A DNA stretch of 41,892 nt from Myxococcota bacterium (GTDB lineage Bacteria > Myxococcota_A > Polyangia > HGW-17): contig JAHITJ010000073.1 of assembly GCA_018817795.1 (NCBI GenBank), positions 1-41,892 of the forward strand. Reading direction: 5' to 3'. Positions 17,932 to 28,063 of the stretch are shown here, one piece after another; the first letter of the stretch is position 1; each line of letters opens with the position of its first letter. Made by a program: the position numbers and the translations under genes. The notes beneath the pieces were generated by a model. The model was not told where the DNA came from, searched no databases, and saw only the letters and a list, made by a program, of their open reading frames with translations.

Positions 17932-18642
17932 ATGCACCCGGATGCCACCTCCCCGAGACTGACCCCGATCCTGGGGCTCTTCCTGGCGTTCACGGCCCTG
18001 CTCGCCGTGCTGTACCTGATCGCGGGGCGGGTCGGCTTCGTGTCGGCACACCTGACCGAGATCTATGCGGTCCTGTTCCTGGTGATCCCGCATCTGTGGA
18101 GCAGGCAGTCCGGCTTTCCCGTGCCCGAGTTCGGATCGCTGCCCCGCGGCCTGCTCTGGGGCGTGGGCGTGTCGGTCGTAGTGTGCGCCCTGTTTGCGCT
18201 GGGCTATGACATGTACTTCCGCGCGCTGTGCTCGGGGGAACTCCCGGCGTGGAACCTGGGTCGCTCCTGCCGTGCCCTGCACGGGTTCCGCTTCCCGGGG
18301 TGGTCCGTCACCGGAAACCTGTTCCTGGTTCACGCGATCGCCGTGGCCCTCCCCGAGGAGTACTTCTACCGGGGCTTCCTGCAGCCCCTTATTCAGCGTT
18401 CGTCCACCCTGGCCACCATGGCTGCCCCGCGGCGCCTGGCGCTGGCGATCGGCATCCAGGCAGTCTGCTTCGCGCTGGGACACGCCCTGGTCGATTTCAA
18501 TCCGCTTCGCGCGGCCGTGCTCCTGCCCGGCCTGCTGTTCGGCGCGCTGGCGGCCGGCAGCGGCGGACTCTGGGCGCCGATCCTGTGCCACACCGCTGCC
18601 AACGTCCTTTCCGAGACCCTGGAGGCGGGGTATTTTGGATAA
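17932..18642 (+). CDS. CPBP-family intramembrane glutamic protease
   Basis: A 236-aa polytopic membrane protein of the CPBP/Rce1 (Abi) family. The active-site elements are all visible: EEYFYR near residue 142 (EExxxR), a His in ALGHAL near 184, and HTAAN at 220-224 (HxxxN). About six or seven membrane segments are apparent. The context LPEEYFYRGFLQ recalls the MrtC-type myxosortases that process C-terminal sorting signals, but I see no matching sorting tail in the window, so a general CPBP call is safer. It sits 7 bases after the HEAT gene and 15 before nadC. Confidence 0.88.
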   Translation: MHPDATSPRLTPILGLFLAFTALLAVLYLIAGRVGFVSAHLTEIYAVLFLVIPHLWSRQSGFPVPEFGSLPRGLLWGVGVSVVVCALFALGYDMYFRALCSGELPAWNLGRSCRALHGFRFPGWSVTGNLFLVHAIAVALPEEYFYRGFLQPLIQRSSTLATMAAPRRLALAIGIQAVCFALGHALVDFNPLRAAVLLPGLLFGALAAGSGGLWAPILCHTAANVLSETLEAGYFG

Positions 18643-18657
18643 CCCGAGGAGGATCCC

Positions 18658-19499
<842 letters not shown>

Positions 19500-19503
<4 letters not shown>

Positions 19504-21206
19504 AGATTTCCTGGTGCAGCCTGCTGCTCCTGCTGGTCTCCTGCGCCCCGCGCCAGGACGCCTGGGAACGCGTCTCCTCCAACCCCACGATGCCGACCCT
19601 GCGGCGCTACATCCTGGATCACCCCGGCACCGAGGAGACCCAGATCGCCCGGCTGCATCTGGAGCGGCTGTCGGCCCGCGCGGCGCTGGCCGCCGGTGGC
19701 ATCGCTCCCCTGCAGTTGCACCTGCAGGCGTATCCTGCGGGCGCCCACGCCGCCGAGGTTCGGGGCCGCCTCATGGTCCTGCGCGCGGCCCGCGCCCTGG
19801 CCGAGGACACGCCCTGGGCACTCCTGCGCTTTTTGTACCTGCACCCGGATTCCAAGGAAGCTGCGCCCGTGCGTGCACGCCTGGAGGAAACCTGGTGGAA
19901 ACAGTTGCAGGCCGATCCCTCCCCCCACGGGCTCAAGCAGTACCTCGAGGTGTTCCCGGCCGGCTTGCACGAGACCGAGGCCCAGGAGCTGCTGGCCCAC
20001 GTCATCTTCGAGAAGCTGGGGCCCGAGCCCGATCCCGAGCTCCTGCGCATGTTCGTGCTGAACCACCCCAAGAGCCCCACCGGAAAGCGCGCGCTGGCGC
20101 TGCTGCGGGAATGGGAGCGCTCCGAGGTGCTGGTGTCCGGGGAGACCACCACGGTCGTCGAGCTTCTGCGTCGTGGCGAGAGCCTGCCCGCAGAGCTGGT
20201 CATGGCCTCGTTCGCCGCCCACCTCGAGGCCGCCCTGTGGTCCTTCGACCTGGACCTGCTCGGCCAGTTGTGCGACGCCGCGCCCAGACAATGCGACGCC
20301 CAACTGCCGGCTGCGATCCAGTACTGGAAAAAGATGGCGCCGCAGGCTCGGGAGCGGCTGTCCGAAACCGTGCGCGCCGCCGGACCCTTCCGTCCCATGC
20401 CGGCCTTCCGCACCCTAGAGGTCGCCCTGAACGTGGAGGATCTGCACACCGTCTGGGTGGCTTTGCGCTCACTGTCGCACCGCCCCGAACCCCGGGCCTT
20501 CGCGCTGCTGCTCTCCCGGGCAGGGCATCCGGATTCCGCCATCGCCTGGCCGGCCGCCGACGCCTGCCGTGCATGGCTCGCACGCTGGCCCTCGCGCGGC
20601 GCGGTTCTGGCCGCCTTTGAACTGCGGCGCCGTCAGAACCGGCGGGACCAGTTCCCCTCCCTGATACAGACGGCCCTGCTGTCCGAGTTCCTCCAGCGCC
20701 CCCTCCCGGTCGCCGACATCGCCCGGCTAAAGCCTGCCGAGCCGGTGCTGCTCTCCACGCTCGTTCTGCAGGTCCTGACCGTCCCGGCCGCCCCCTGGAA
20801 CGCGTTTGTCACCGAGATCAACTCCTCGATCTCCCGGCTGCACGAGCTTTTCCCCGCCGCACCTGATCGCGCCTCGTATCCACTGGCCCGCAACCTCGTA
20901 CGCCGGATGTACCGGTTTCAGTTGCTGCTCGAGACGCTCCGGTTCGCGCCGGGGCCCTTTTCCACTGCGGTCTCGGACCGCCTCGCCCAGACCCAGACGC
21001 TGGTGACCGAGTGGGAAGCCAGGCTCGCAGGCTTTCCCGATTACATCCCCAGCGCAGAGGACCCCCTGTCCGCCCAGATCCAGGCCCATGAGACGAACCG
21101 GAAGGCCGCCCGGGACCGGCTGGCCGCCAGTGCAGATCCCTTCGGCGGTTCCTGGTGGAAGATCGCCCTGGGTGTGACGGCAGCGCCCCCACCTGCCGGC
21201 AACTGA
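19500..21206 (+). CDS. Lipoprotein with TPR-like helical repeats
   Basis: A 568-aa probable lipoprotein: MKISWCSLLLLLVSC gives an LVSC lipobox. Residues about 30-210 contain four related helical units built on the theme 'L..YL..(H/Y/F)P.....' (RRYILDHPGTEETQIARL, LHLQAYPAGAHAAEVRGR, LRFLYLHPDSKEAAPVRARL, LKQYLEVFPAGLHETEA), each about 40 residues, as in TPR/SEL1-like proteins of outer-membrane assembly factors. The rest is helical without a known family. It starts by ATGA overlap with the nadC stop and ends the plus-strand run. I infer an envelope scaffold role. Confidence 0.85.
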
Positions 21207-21364
21207 CCGTGAACAAACCTTCACACACCGATTTTTTGTTTAATTACCGCCCGTCAACCATCGGAGGGGCACCCATGGTCGCTTTGGACCGATTTTTCTT
21301 GCAAAATCAAAGGAAGTTCATCCCGATGAAAGGCCTTCTTTTTCAGCAAAACGGAAAAAACCAC
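21207..21364. other. AT-richer intergenic region before the barrel gene
   Basis: This 158-bp part of the 238-bp gap is far richer in A and T than its surroundings. GTGAA-CAAACC-TTCAC (21209-21224) can form a weak 5-bp hairpin and is followed by T6 at 21232-21237, so it may be the terminator of the preceding operon. The remaining part holds the possible 38-codon frame described separately. Confidence 0.4.
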
Positions 21365-21391
21365 CTGACAAATTGTGATTTTGGGCTATAG
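21275..21391 (+). CDS. Possible 38-aa small ORF (doubtful)
   Basis: ATG 21275 is preceded by GGAGG at a spacing of seven bases and the frame runs to TAG 21389-21391. The peptide (MVALDRFFLQNQRKFIPMKG ... NCDFGL) is basic and unlike anything I know. The end overlaps the predicted -10 box of the following promoter. It may be chance; only the good ribosome site argues for it. Confidence 0.2.
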   Translation: MVALDRFFLQNQRKFIPMKGLLFQQNGKNHLTNCDFGL

Positions 21392-21392
21392 T
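21365..21392 (+). promoter_or_regulatory. Predicted sigma70-type promoter of the barrel gene
   Basis: CTGACA (21365-21370) and TATAGT (21387-21392) have 16 bases between them, each matching consensus in five of six positions. The start site would be near 21399, giving a leader of about 46 bases before ATG 21445. This is the best-matching promoter by eye in the window. Confidence 0.55.
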
Positions 21393-21444
21393 GACTTTTG
21401 GCACAGCCCTTGCTCAAGGTTTGCTCGACGATTGGAGGTTCACC

Positions 21445-22245
21445 ATGAGACACGTCACTTCAACCCTTCTGGTTTCCCTTGTTCTTGCTTCCCTCTCCTT
21501 TATCGACTCCGCCAGCGCACAGGTGTGCGGCGGCGGCCTGATCGGCGTCGGTCCCATCGGCATCGGCGTGATGATTCCCTGTCCGCCACCGCCGCCGGTC
21601 TATGTGGTGCGGCCCCGGCGCGTGATCCGTCCGGTCTACGTGCAGCAGCCCGTCATCGTGCAGCAGCCCGTTCAGCGCACCCTGCCCCCGCCTCCGGCCG
21701 GGATCATGGGACCCCAGGAACAGTTCGTTCCCCGGCTGACGCTGGGCGTGATGATGGACAGTTCCTCCTATGACGACGGCGGGCTCGTCGGCGGCGGCGT
21801 TTACGCCCGGTACCTGCTCTCTTCGCAGTTCGCTGTGGAAGGCCACGTGGGCAGCCTGAGCTCGTGCACCAACTGCAACGAGGTCGCCTACCGCAACGAC
21901 GCCCGCGTCGGCGTGGCGGGTATGTACTTCCTGAATCCGGTGATGCCCGTGGGCATGAACCTGTATGTCAAGGGCGGCCTGACGGTCAACAACATCACCT
22001 TCTCCAACGACATCACCTGGGAATCCGAGTCGATCTCCCAGACCAACCTCGAGATCGGCGGCGGCGTGGAATGGCGGCTGACCCCGTGGCTCTCCCTCAA
22101 CGTCGAAGTGACCGGCATGGGCTCGGTCGGCGGCGAGGAGATCGGCACCGGCCCGATCAACGAGCAACTGTCCCCAGGTATCCCTTCCTCGGATATCAAC
22201 AACGGCGCGGTGAACTTCCGCCTCGGCGTCTCCACCCACTTCTAG
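21445..22245 (+). CDS. Outer-membrane beta-barrel protein (OmpA/OprF N-domain-like)
   Basis: A 266-aa secreted protein. A signal peptide ends SASA-Q. Residues about 28-95 are Gly- and Pro-rich with repeated VYV.RP and VQQPV units, a periplasmic or extended linker. Residues about 95-266 alternate hydrophobic and polar residues in barrel strands (RLTLGVMMDSSSYDDGG, GVYARYLLSSQFAVEGHVG, MNLYVKGGLTVNNITF, LEIGGGVEWRLTPWLSLNVE) and end in a terminal Phe (VSTHF), the usual BAM signal. An extracellular loop holds CTNC. GGAGG precedes ATG 21445 and a good promoter lies upstream. It faces the kinase remnant tail to tail. Function is probably structural or a small porin. Confidence 0.85.
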   Translation: MRHVTSTLLVSLVLASLSFIDSASAQVCGGGLIGVGPIGIGVMIPCPPPPPVYVVRPRRVIRPVYVQQPVIVQQPVQRTLPPPPAGIMGPQEQFVPRLTLGVMMDSSSYDDGGLVGGGVYARYLLSSQFAVEGHVGSLSSCTNCNEVAYRNDARVGVAGMYFLNPVMPVGMNLYVKGGLTVNNITFSNDITWESESISQTNLEIGGGVEWRLTPWLSLNVEVTGMGSVGGEEIGTGPINEQLSPGIPSSDINNGAVNFRLGVSTHF

Positions 22246-22325
22246 TCCCCTGCCGCTCCCGACCCCCACTCTCCCCTGAAGAGACCACGGAAAAGACGAA
22301 TCAGGCACGGCAAGCTCAGACGTCG

Positions 22326-23850
22326 TTAAAAACCGGAACCAGCACATCCACATGCCGGCCTCGTTCTTCACTCCCTGCTGCTGCATGAAGGAACGCCCCG
22401 ACTGCACCATCCAGATCGCCTCGAGGAGCGCTCCGAGGGCACGGCTCCATGCCGCCTTTCCCCGCAGCAGGGCCTTTGCGTGACCAGGCACCCTGGACAG
22501 TTGGTTCCGGCGGGCCGAGCCCTGCAGGGTCATGGCGCGGGCCAGCAGGCTCCGGCCTTGCAGGATCAGGCTCTCGCTGTGGATCGCCGGCACGTGCAGC
22601 AGAAACGAACTCTTCAGGGTCTTCCAGTCCTTTTCGAGGATGTCGTTGATTTGCTCATGCCGTTGGTCGTACAGGTTGGCATGCACCCGCGAGAGCAGGG
22701 CCCAGTAGTGTTGAAGATGATAACCACGAACGGTCCACCTTGAATTGTTCGCCTCGATGGTCATGGCGGCCAGGATCCGTCCGGGCTCGCCCATCCGCAG
22801 GGCCGCCAGGAGGAAACGCGTGGTGAAGTCCGCACCGCGGATGTGATCGGTCATGGACAGCCCGCGGGCGATCGAATGCAGGATGTCCACGTTGACGAGG
22901 TCCGTCCCCGGGATCTCGGTCTCGTCGCGCTCCCGGAAGCGTGTGCCCCGCAGTCGCACCAGGAAGCGTCGCCAGGCCAGGGAGGCCGGCCGGAAGACTT
23001 CTGCTGATTTGATGCCGAGGGCCAGGGCGGCCAGGCCCTGCCGAAGTGGACCGAACGAGAGGGAGACAAGCTCCACAAGATGACGGGACGGGGCCTCCAG
23101 GGAGCCAATGCGTTTCCAGAGCACGTCGTCGAGGCGCAGGTCGCCCCCCAGGTCGCCGGCAGCCTGAGATTGCAGGTGGCGCAGTAGTTCGCTCTTGCCG
23201 AGCCCCGAAGCACCATGGATCAGCCGCACCTGAAGCCCCAGATCGGCGACGGTGGCCTGGCCTTCGACAATCCAGGCCAGCTCCTGTTCACGACCCACAA
23301 ACAAGGGCATCCGCGTGCCCATCGAGATACAGGCTCGACCGGCCGGCCCAGCTTCGCGACGGAGGACATGCAGGATCTCCACTGCACCGGGCCGCTTGTC
23401 CGGGTCGTGCTCGAGCAGGGCCGAACACAACCGATCCAGGTCCGGAGGCACATCCGATCGGAGCGCCCTGACCTGGGGCGCCACACCGGCGAACTTCGCG
23501 ATGAGCAGCTGGGAGAATGTCCCGGTGAAAGGATGGGTCCCCGTCAGGGCCTCGAAGAGCATCACGCCCACGGCGTACCAGTCGGCGGCCGGACCCACCT
23601 GCAGGGAGGCCGCCTGCTCGGTCGCCATGAAATTGGCCGTCCCGACCGGATAGAAGCCCTCCTGGCTCAGTTCTCCGGGATCGCTCTGGGTGACGAGCCC
23701 GAAGTCGAGCAGGACAACGCGCCCTGTGGATTCGACAAGGACGTTTTCCGGCTTGATGTCACGGTGGACGCGATCCGACGCATGCAGGTAAGCCAGCGCC
23801 TCGACAAGCTAGGTCAGGGATCTTCGCAGCCGTTGCTCATGAAAGAGCGG
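22326..23850 (-). pseudogene. Decayed Ser/Thr protein kinase fused to an AAA-type ATPase
   Basis: A remnant of a PknK-like signalling ATPase. Reading from high to low coordinates: the end of a kinase N-half (LFHEQRLRRSLT), then TAG 23811-23809 where family members have Gln, then LVEALAYLH, HRDIKPENV (about 23766), DFGLVTQ (about 23706), the DWYAVGVMLFEALTG helix and RPGAVEIL. A GREQELAWI link and Walker A GASGLGKS follow. Most of the ATPase core between 'SLSFGPLRQGLAAL' and 'FLVRLRGTRFRERDE' seems deleted. The C-terminal helical part then runs to about 22340; a frameshift there would restore a plausible stop at 22326-22328. The N-lobe with the ATP-binding loop is missing. ATG 23628 gives only a kinase C-lobe, so I call it a pseudogene. 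Confidence 0.8.
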
Positions 23851-23904
23851 ACCACCCCTCCATCTTCTCCGCTCCCCCTTTGTCTTCTCCGAAGTCTCTT
23901 CTAC

Positions 23905-24591
23905 TCAGGCGTATCTCGTCGGATCGGGCACGCCTGCGGCTTCGAAGCCGCGCCGGCGCAGGATGCACGCGTCGCAGCGGCCGCAGGCGGCGCCGTCGGC
24001 GGCGACGGGATCATAGCAGGTGTGCGTCAGGCCGTAGTCCACGCCCAGGGACACGCCCAGCTCGATGGTCTCCTTCTTGGAGAGGTGCATAAGCGGCGCG
24101 TGCACGGTGATGTGCCGGCCCAGCTCGGTTCCGACGCGGGTCGCGGCGTTGGCCAGGGTCTCGAAGGCCCCGATGAACTCGGGACGGCAGTCAGGGTAGC
24201 CGGAGAAGTCCACCGACGAGACGCCGATGAACAGGTCGGCGGCTTCGAGATGCTCGGCCCAGGCCAGCGCATAGGACAGAAAGATCGTGTTGCGCGCAGG
24301 CACGTAGGTCGACGGGATTCCGGCGTGGGCCAGCGGGTCGCGATCCTTGGGCACGGCGGCGCCACCCACCAGCGAGGAGTCGCCGAAGAGATCCGGCGGC
24401 AGGGTCAGCACCCGGTGTTCGAGCACGCCGAAGGCCAAGGCGATCTTCCGTGCGGCGGCCAGCTCGAAGTCATGCTTCTGGCCGTAGGAAAATGAAAGCG
24501 CGTACAGTTCGAAGCCGCGGCTGCGGGCCACGGCCAGAACGGTGGAACTGTCCAGCCCGCCCGAGAGAAGTACAATAGCTTTTTCAGACAT
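23905..24591 (-). CDS. queC: 7-cyano-7-deazaguanine synthase
   Basis: A 228-aa ATP-dependent enzyme that converts 7-carboxy-7-deazaguanine and ammonia to preQ0 in queuosine synthesis. The PP-loop LLSGGLDSST opens the protein; SFSYGQKHDFE, YVPARNTIFLSYA, SGYPDCRPEF and the zinc ligands CYDP ... CGRCDAC follow in the standard order. ATG 24591 begins at the family N-terminus; ATG 24606 adds five residues and cannot be excluded, as neither has a strong ribosome site. The gene is six to 21 bases after the acyl-CoA hydrolase gene, so the two are probably cotranscribed. queD, queE and queF are not in the window. Confidence 0.96.
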   Translation of the reverse strand: MSEKAIVLLSGGLDSSTVLAVARSRGFELYALSFSYGQKHDFELAAARKIALAFGVLEHRVLTLPPDLFGDSSLVGGAAVPKDRDPLAHAGIPSTYVPARNTIFLSYALAWAEHLEAADLFIGVSSVDFSGYPDCRPEFIGAFETLANAATRVGTELGRHITVHAPLMHLSKKETIELGVSLGVDYGLTHTCYDPVAADGAACGRCDACILRRRGFEAAGVPDPTRYA

Positions 24592-24612
24592 CGGTGCTTT
24601 TCCCATTTTAAA

Positions 24613-26508
24613 TCAGTAATCAGGATTGAATTCATTGGCGTTGGCGCGGTCAAAGTCGAATTCGACGCTGTAAACGCCGTACTCGAGCTTGGTGCTCGTG
24701 TTGAAGCCCGACCGCGTGAAGACGCGCAGCATCTTCTTGTTCTCGGCGAGCACCTCGGCTGTGAAGCCCCGGATGCCCTTTCTCTGGGCGACCGTCACCA
24801 GGTTCTGAAGCAGGAAGCGACCGATGCCCTTGTTCTGCCAGTCGGGCAGGACCGTGAAGGCCACCTCGGCGCGGTTCGTGGGGCGGTCGAGGAACCAGCG
24901 GCCGATGGCCACGATCTCGTCGTCTGGCTCCTCCCCGATGGTACCCACGATGGCGAACTTTTCCTCGTAGTCTAGCACCACCAGCGGCTGCGCCTGGGAG
25001 TGCGACAGCGTCTTGACCAGTCCCATGAACCGATAGTAGACATCCTCCTGCCGCAGGCTGTAGAAGAACCGGCGCAGCTTCTCCTCGTCGATCATCCGGA
25101 TGGGCCGGAAGTTGACCTCGCGGCCGTCGGAGAGCTTGAACTGCCAGAAATAGTAGTCCGGATAGACCACGCCGTCCTTGGGCAGGATCTGATCCGGATA
25201 CGCATAGTTGAGCCTCTTGGCTTCCTCGAGGAGCATGGTGCGGAACTTCGGGTGGGCGATGTTGATCAGCGCCATGGCGCGCTCGCGGATGTTCTTGCCG
25301 TGCAGGTAGGCGATGCCGTATTCGGTCACCACGTAGTGCACGTCACCCCGGGTCGTCACGACCCCGGCCCCCGAGGACAGTAGCGGAACGATGCGGGAGA
25401 TCTCCCCGTTCTTGGCCGTCGAAGGCAGCGCGATGATCGGGCGGCCGTTTTTTGCCAGTGCCGCCCCGCGGATGAAGTCCGCCTGCCCGCCGAATCCCGA
25501 GTAGAAGCGGTGACCGATGGAGTCGGCGCACACCTGGCCGGTCAGATCGATCTCCAGCGCGGAGTTGATCGCGCACATGCTGTCGTTCTGGGAGATCACG
25601 CGGGGATCGGAGACATAATCGGACGGGTAGAACTCGAAGGTGGGATTGTTGTTGATGCTGTCATAGAGCCGCTTCGTGCCCAGGCAGAAGGAGGCGATGA
25701 TCTTCCCCGCGTGCAGGCTCTTGGCCGAGTTGTCGATCGCGCCGCTCTCCCACAGGTCGATGAGCCCGTCGGAGAACATCTCCGTGTGCACGCCCAGGTG
25801 TTTCTTGTCCTTGAGGTACTTGAGCACCGCGTTGGGAATCGCGCCGATGCCGGCCTGGATCGTGGATCCGCTGGGGATCAGGCGCGACACGTAGAAACCG
25901 ATGCGCTCGCTGATCTCGTCGGGAGGCTCGGAGACGAACTCCAGGATCGGCTCGTCGTATTCGATGAAGGCATGGAAATGCTCGACACTGACGAACCCCC
26001 CGCCGAGCGTCACCGGCATGTGCCGGTTCACCTGGGCGATCACGTACTTGGCGTGCTTGACGGCGGACAGCACCGTCTCCACGGCCACGCCCAGGGAGCA
26101 GTTTCCGAACGGGTCAGGCGGGGAGACCTGCACCAGGGCGACATCGATGGGGATGCGTCCGTTGCGGATCAGTTTGGGGATCTCCGACAGGAAGATGGGT
26201 GTGTAATCGGCCTCACCGGCCGAGACCGCGGAGCGGGCCGCCCGTCCGATGAAGAACGTGTTGAGCCGGAACATGTCCCGGAACTTGCCGGAGGTGACCG
26301 GCGACACGTTGAGGCTGATCAGGTGCAGGATCTCGGTGTCGGCGATGTTGGCCGGAAAATCACCCAGCCGCCGGGCCAGAAACTGGGGCTCGCTCACGCC
26401 TGAGCCGATGTAGATCCGGTTTCCGGGATTGATCTTCTGGTAGGCCTTCTCCACCGTGGTGAGGCGGCTTTCGTAGATTTCCTTCATTCGCGGCATGCGC
26501 CATTCCAT
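24613..26508 (-). CDS. Acetyl-CoA hydrolase/transferase family protein fused to a GNAT acetyltransferase domain
   Basis: A 631-aa two-domain protein. Residues about 15-440 are a CoA-transferase/acetyl-CoA hydrolase of the 4-hydroxybutyrate CoA-transferase type, with VSPPDPFGNCSLG, GIGAIPNAVL, the catalytic Glu in HTEMFSDG, GFGGQADFIRGA and VVTEYGIAYLHGKNIRERA. Residues about 465-631 are a GNAT domain (VNFRPIRMIDEEKLRRFFYS, AEVAFTVLPDWQNKGIGRFL with the acetyl-CoA loop QNKGIG). The same fusion is seen in other delta-type bacteria and GNAT domains of this kind can acetylate CoA enzymes, but the role here is inferred. GGAGG lies before ATG 26508. It follows gcvPB after 66 bases that contain two hairpins (26524-26538 and 26547-26562). 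Confidence 0.93.
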   Translation of the reverse strand: MEWRMPRMKEIYESRLTTVEKAYQKINPGNRIYIGSGVSEPQFLARRLGDFPANIADTEILHLISLNVSPVTSGKFRDMFRLNTFFIGRAARSAVSAGEADYTPIFLSEIPKLIRNGRIPIDVALVQVSPPDPFGNCSLGVAVETVLSAVKHAKYVIAQVNRHMPVTLGGGFVSVEHFHAFIEYDEPILEFVSEPPDEISERIGFYVSRLIPSGSTIQAGIGAIPNAVLKYLKDKKHLGVHTEMFSDGLIDLWESGAIDNSAKSLHAGKIIASFCLGTKRLYDSINNNPTFEFYPSDYVSDPRVISQNDSMCAINSALEIDLTGQVCADSIGHRFYSGFGGQADFIRGAALAKNGRPIIALPSTAKNGEISRIVPLLSSGAGVVTTRGDVHYVVTEYGIAYLHGKNIRERAMALINIAHPKFRTMLLEEAKRLNYAYPDQILPKDGVVYPDYYFWQFKLSDGREVNFRPIRMIDEEKLRRFFYSLRQEDVYYRFMGLVKTLSHSQAQPLVVLDYEEKFAIVGTIGEEPDDEIVAIGRWFLDRPTNRAEVAFTVLPDWQNKGIGRFLLQNLVTVAQRKGIRGFTAEVLAENKKMLRVFTRSGFNTSTKLEYGVYSVEFDFDRANANEFNPDY

Positions 26509-26574
26509 GGCAGTACCTCCTGAGCGCGCCAGGCGCGCCGGACAGTGGGAACGTTTCTTCCCGGTTCGCGGATT

Positions 26575-28062
26575 TCAGGGCTGCGGGGGCGTCCAGCGAA
26601 GGATGCGCTTGCGGGCGGCCGTGGTCTCGTCGAGACGGCCAACACCGGTCCGGTAAGGCGCCCCGATCACCTTCTCGGGGTCGGTGCGGGCTTCGGAGAT
26701 GATGGTTTTCACCGTCTCCACGAAGTTTTCAATCTCGATGCGGCTCTCGGTCTCGGTGGGCTCGACCATGAAGGCTCCGGGCACGATCAGCGGGAAGTAC
26801 ACCGTGGGCGGATGGAAGCCGAAGTCGAGCAGGCGCTTGGCCACGTCCATGGTGGAGACGTGCGTCTCCTTCTTCAGGTCGCGATCGGTGAACACCACCT
26901 CATGCAGCGTGTCCACGTCCACGGAGACCGTGAGCGTGTCCTTGAGCAGCGAGCGGACGTAGTTGGCGTTGAGCACGGCCATCTCGGTAACCTTCTTCAG
27001 GCCGGAGCCGCCGTTCTCCATGATGTACGTGAAGGCGCGCACCAGGATCGAGAAGTTGCCGAAGAACGGATGCACGCGGCCGATCGTGTTGGGCAGTTCG
27101 GAGACCAGGCGATACCTGCCCTCGTTGGTGCGCAACACCCGCGGCACCGGCAGGTACGGGGCCAGCTCTTCAGTGCAGCCCACCGGGCCCGCGCCCGGAC
27201 CGCCGCCGCCGTGCGGTGTGGCGAAGGTCTTGTGCAGGTTGAAGTGCATCGTGTCCACGCCCAGATCGGCGGGACGGACCTTGCCCATGATGGCGTTGAA
27301 GTTGGCGCCGTCCATGTAGACGTAACCACCGGCGCCGTGCACCAACTCGGAAATCTCCTTGAGGTGGCTCTCGAAGATGCCAAGCGTGTTGGGGTTGGTC
27401 ACCATGATCGCGGCCAGCTCGTCGTTGAGGTGCGGACGCACCGCGTCGGGCAGCAGCACACCCTCGGGCCCCGTGACGATGAGCACGGGTTCGAAGCCGT
27501 TGAGCACGACAGACGCCGGGTTGGTGCCGTGAGCGGTGTCCGGGATCAGCACCTTCTTGCGCCGCGCTCCCTGTCCGCGCAGGTCGATGGCCTTCTTGAT
27601 CAGGGCCAGGCCCGTGAATTCGCCGTTGGCGCCGGCTGACGGCTGCAGGGTGACGGAGTGGAAGCCCGAGACGCGGCACAGGGCGCTCTCGAGTTGGTAC
27701 ATCAACTCCAGCGAGCCCTGGACGAATTCGTCCTCCTGCAGCGGATGGGTGGCCGTGAAACCCGCAAGCCCGGACATCGCGTCGTTGATCTTGGGGTTGT
27801 ACTTCATCGTGCACGAACCCAGCGGATACATGCCCGTCTCGATGCAGTGGTTCCACTGCGACAACCGCACGAAGTGGCGCACGACCTCAACCTCGGAGAG
27901 TTCGGGAAGGCCGGGAGCCTTTTCACGCAGGAAATGGCCGGGAAGGCCCTCGCAGTCAAGGTTTTCGGGTGCGGGCAGCGCGTGACCGGTGCGGCCCGGC
28001 GAGCTCAGTTCGAAGATCGGGGGTTCCCGATGGAGAAGACCGGAGTGAATATGGGTGGTCAT
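26575..28062 (-). CDS. gcvPB: Glycine dehydrogenase (decarboxylating) subunit 2
   Basis: A 495-aa PLP subunit of the split P-protein of the glycine cleavage system. It decarboxylates glycine and passes aminomethyl to the lipoyl arm of GcvH. Visible signatures: GMYPLGSCTMKYNPKIND, LQPSAGANGEFTGL, DTAHGTNPAS, MDGANFNAI and NLHKTFATPHGGGGPG, whose Lys binds PLP. Length is normal for subunit 2. One base separates its start from the stop of gcvPA, so the two subunits are made together. Confidence 0.97.
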   Translation of the reverse strand: MTTHIHSGLLHREPPIFELSSPGRTGHALPAPENLDCEGLPGHFLREKAPGLPELSEVEVVRHFVRLSQWNHCIETGMYPLGSCTMKYNPKINDAMSGLAGFTATHPLQEDEFVQGSLELMYQLESALCRVSGFHSVTLQPSAGANGEFTGLALIKKAIDLRGQGARRKKVLIPDTAHGTNPASVVLNGFEPVLIVTGPEGVLLPDAVRPHLNDELAAIMVTNPNTLGIFESHLKEISELVHGAGGYVYMDGANFNAIMGKVRPADLGVDTMHFNLHKTFATPHGGGGPGAGPVGCTEELAPYLPVPRVLRTNEGRYRLVSELPNTIGRVHPFFGNFSILVRAFTYIMENGGSGLKKVTEMAVLNANYVRSLLKDTLTVSVDVDTLHEVVFTDRDLKKETHVSTMDVAKRLLDFGFHPPTVYFPLIVPGAFMVEPTETESRIEIENFVETVKTIISEARTDPEKVIGAPYRTGVGRLDETTAARKRILRWTPPQP

Positions 28063-28063
28063 C

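Noticed and set aside
21460-23628. A 722-aa minus-strand protein reading through the barrel gene
   Set aside because: The part below 22326 is antisense to a well-supported barrel gene and has low-complexity composition; only the upper part shows kinase homology.
23868-23904. A link between queC and the kinase remnant as one fused gene
   Set aside because: Both share a frame but a TGA ends queC at 23905 and a stop (TAG 23811-23809) breaks the remnant; no continuous protein exists.
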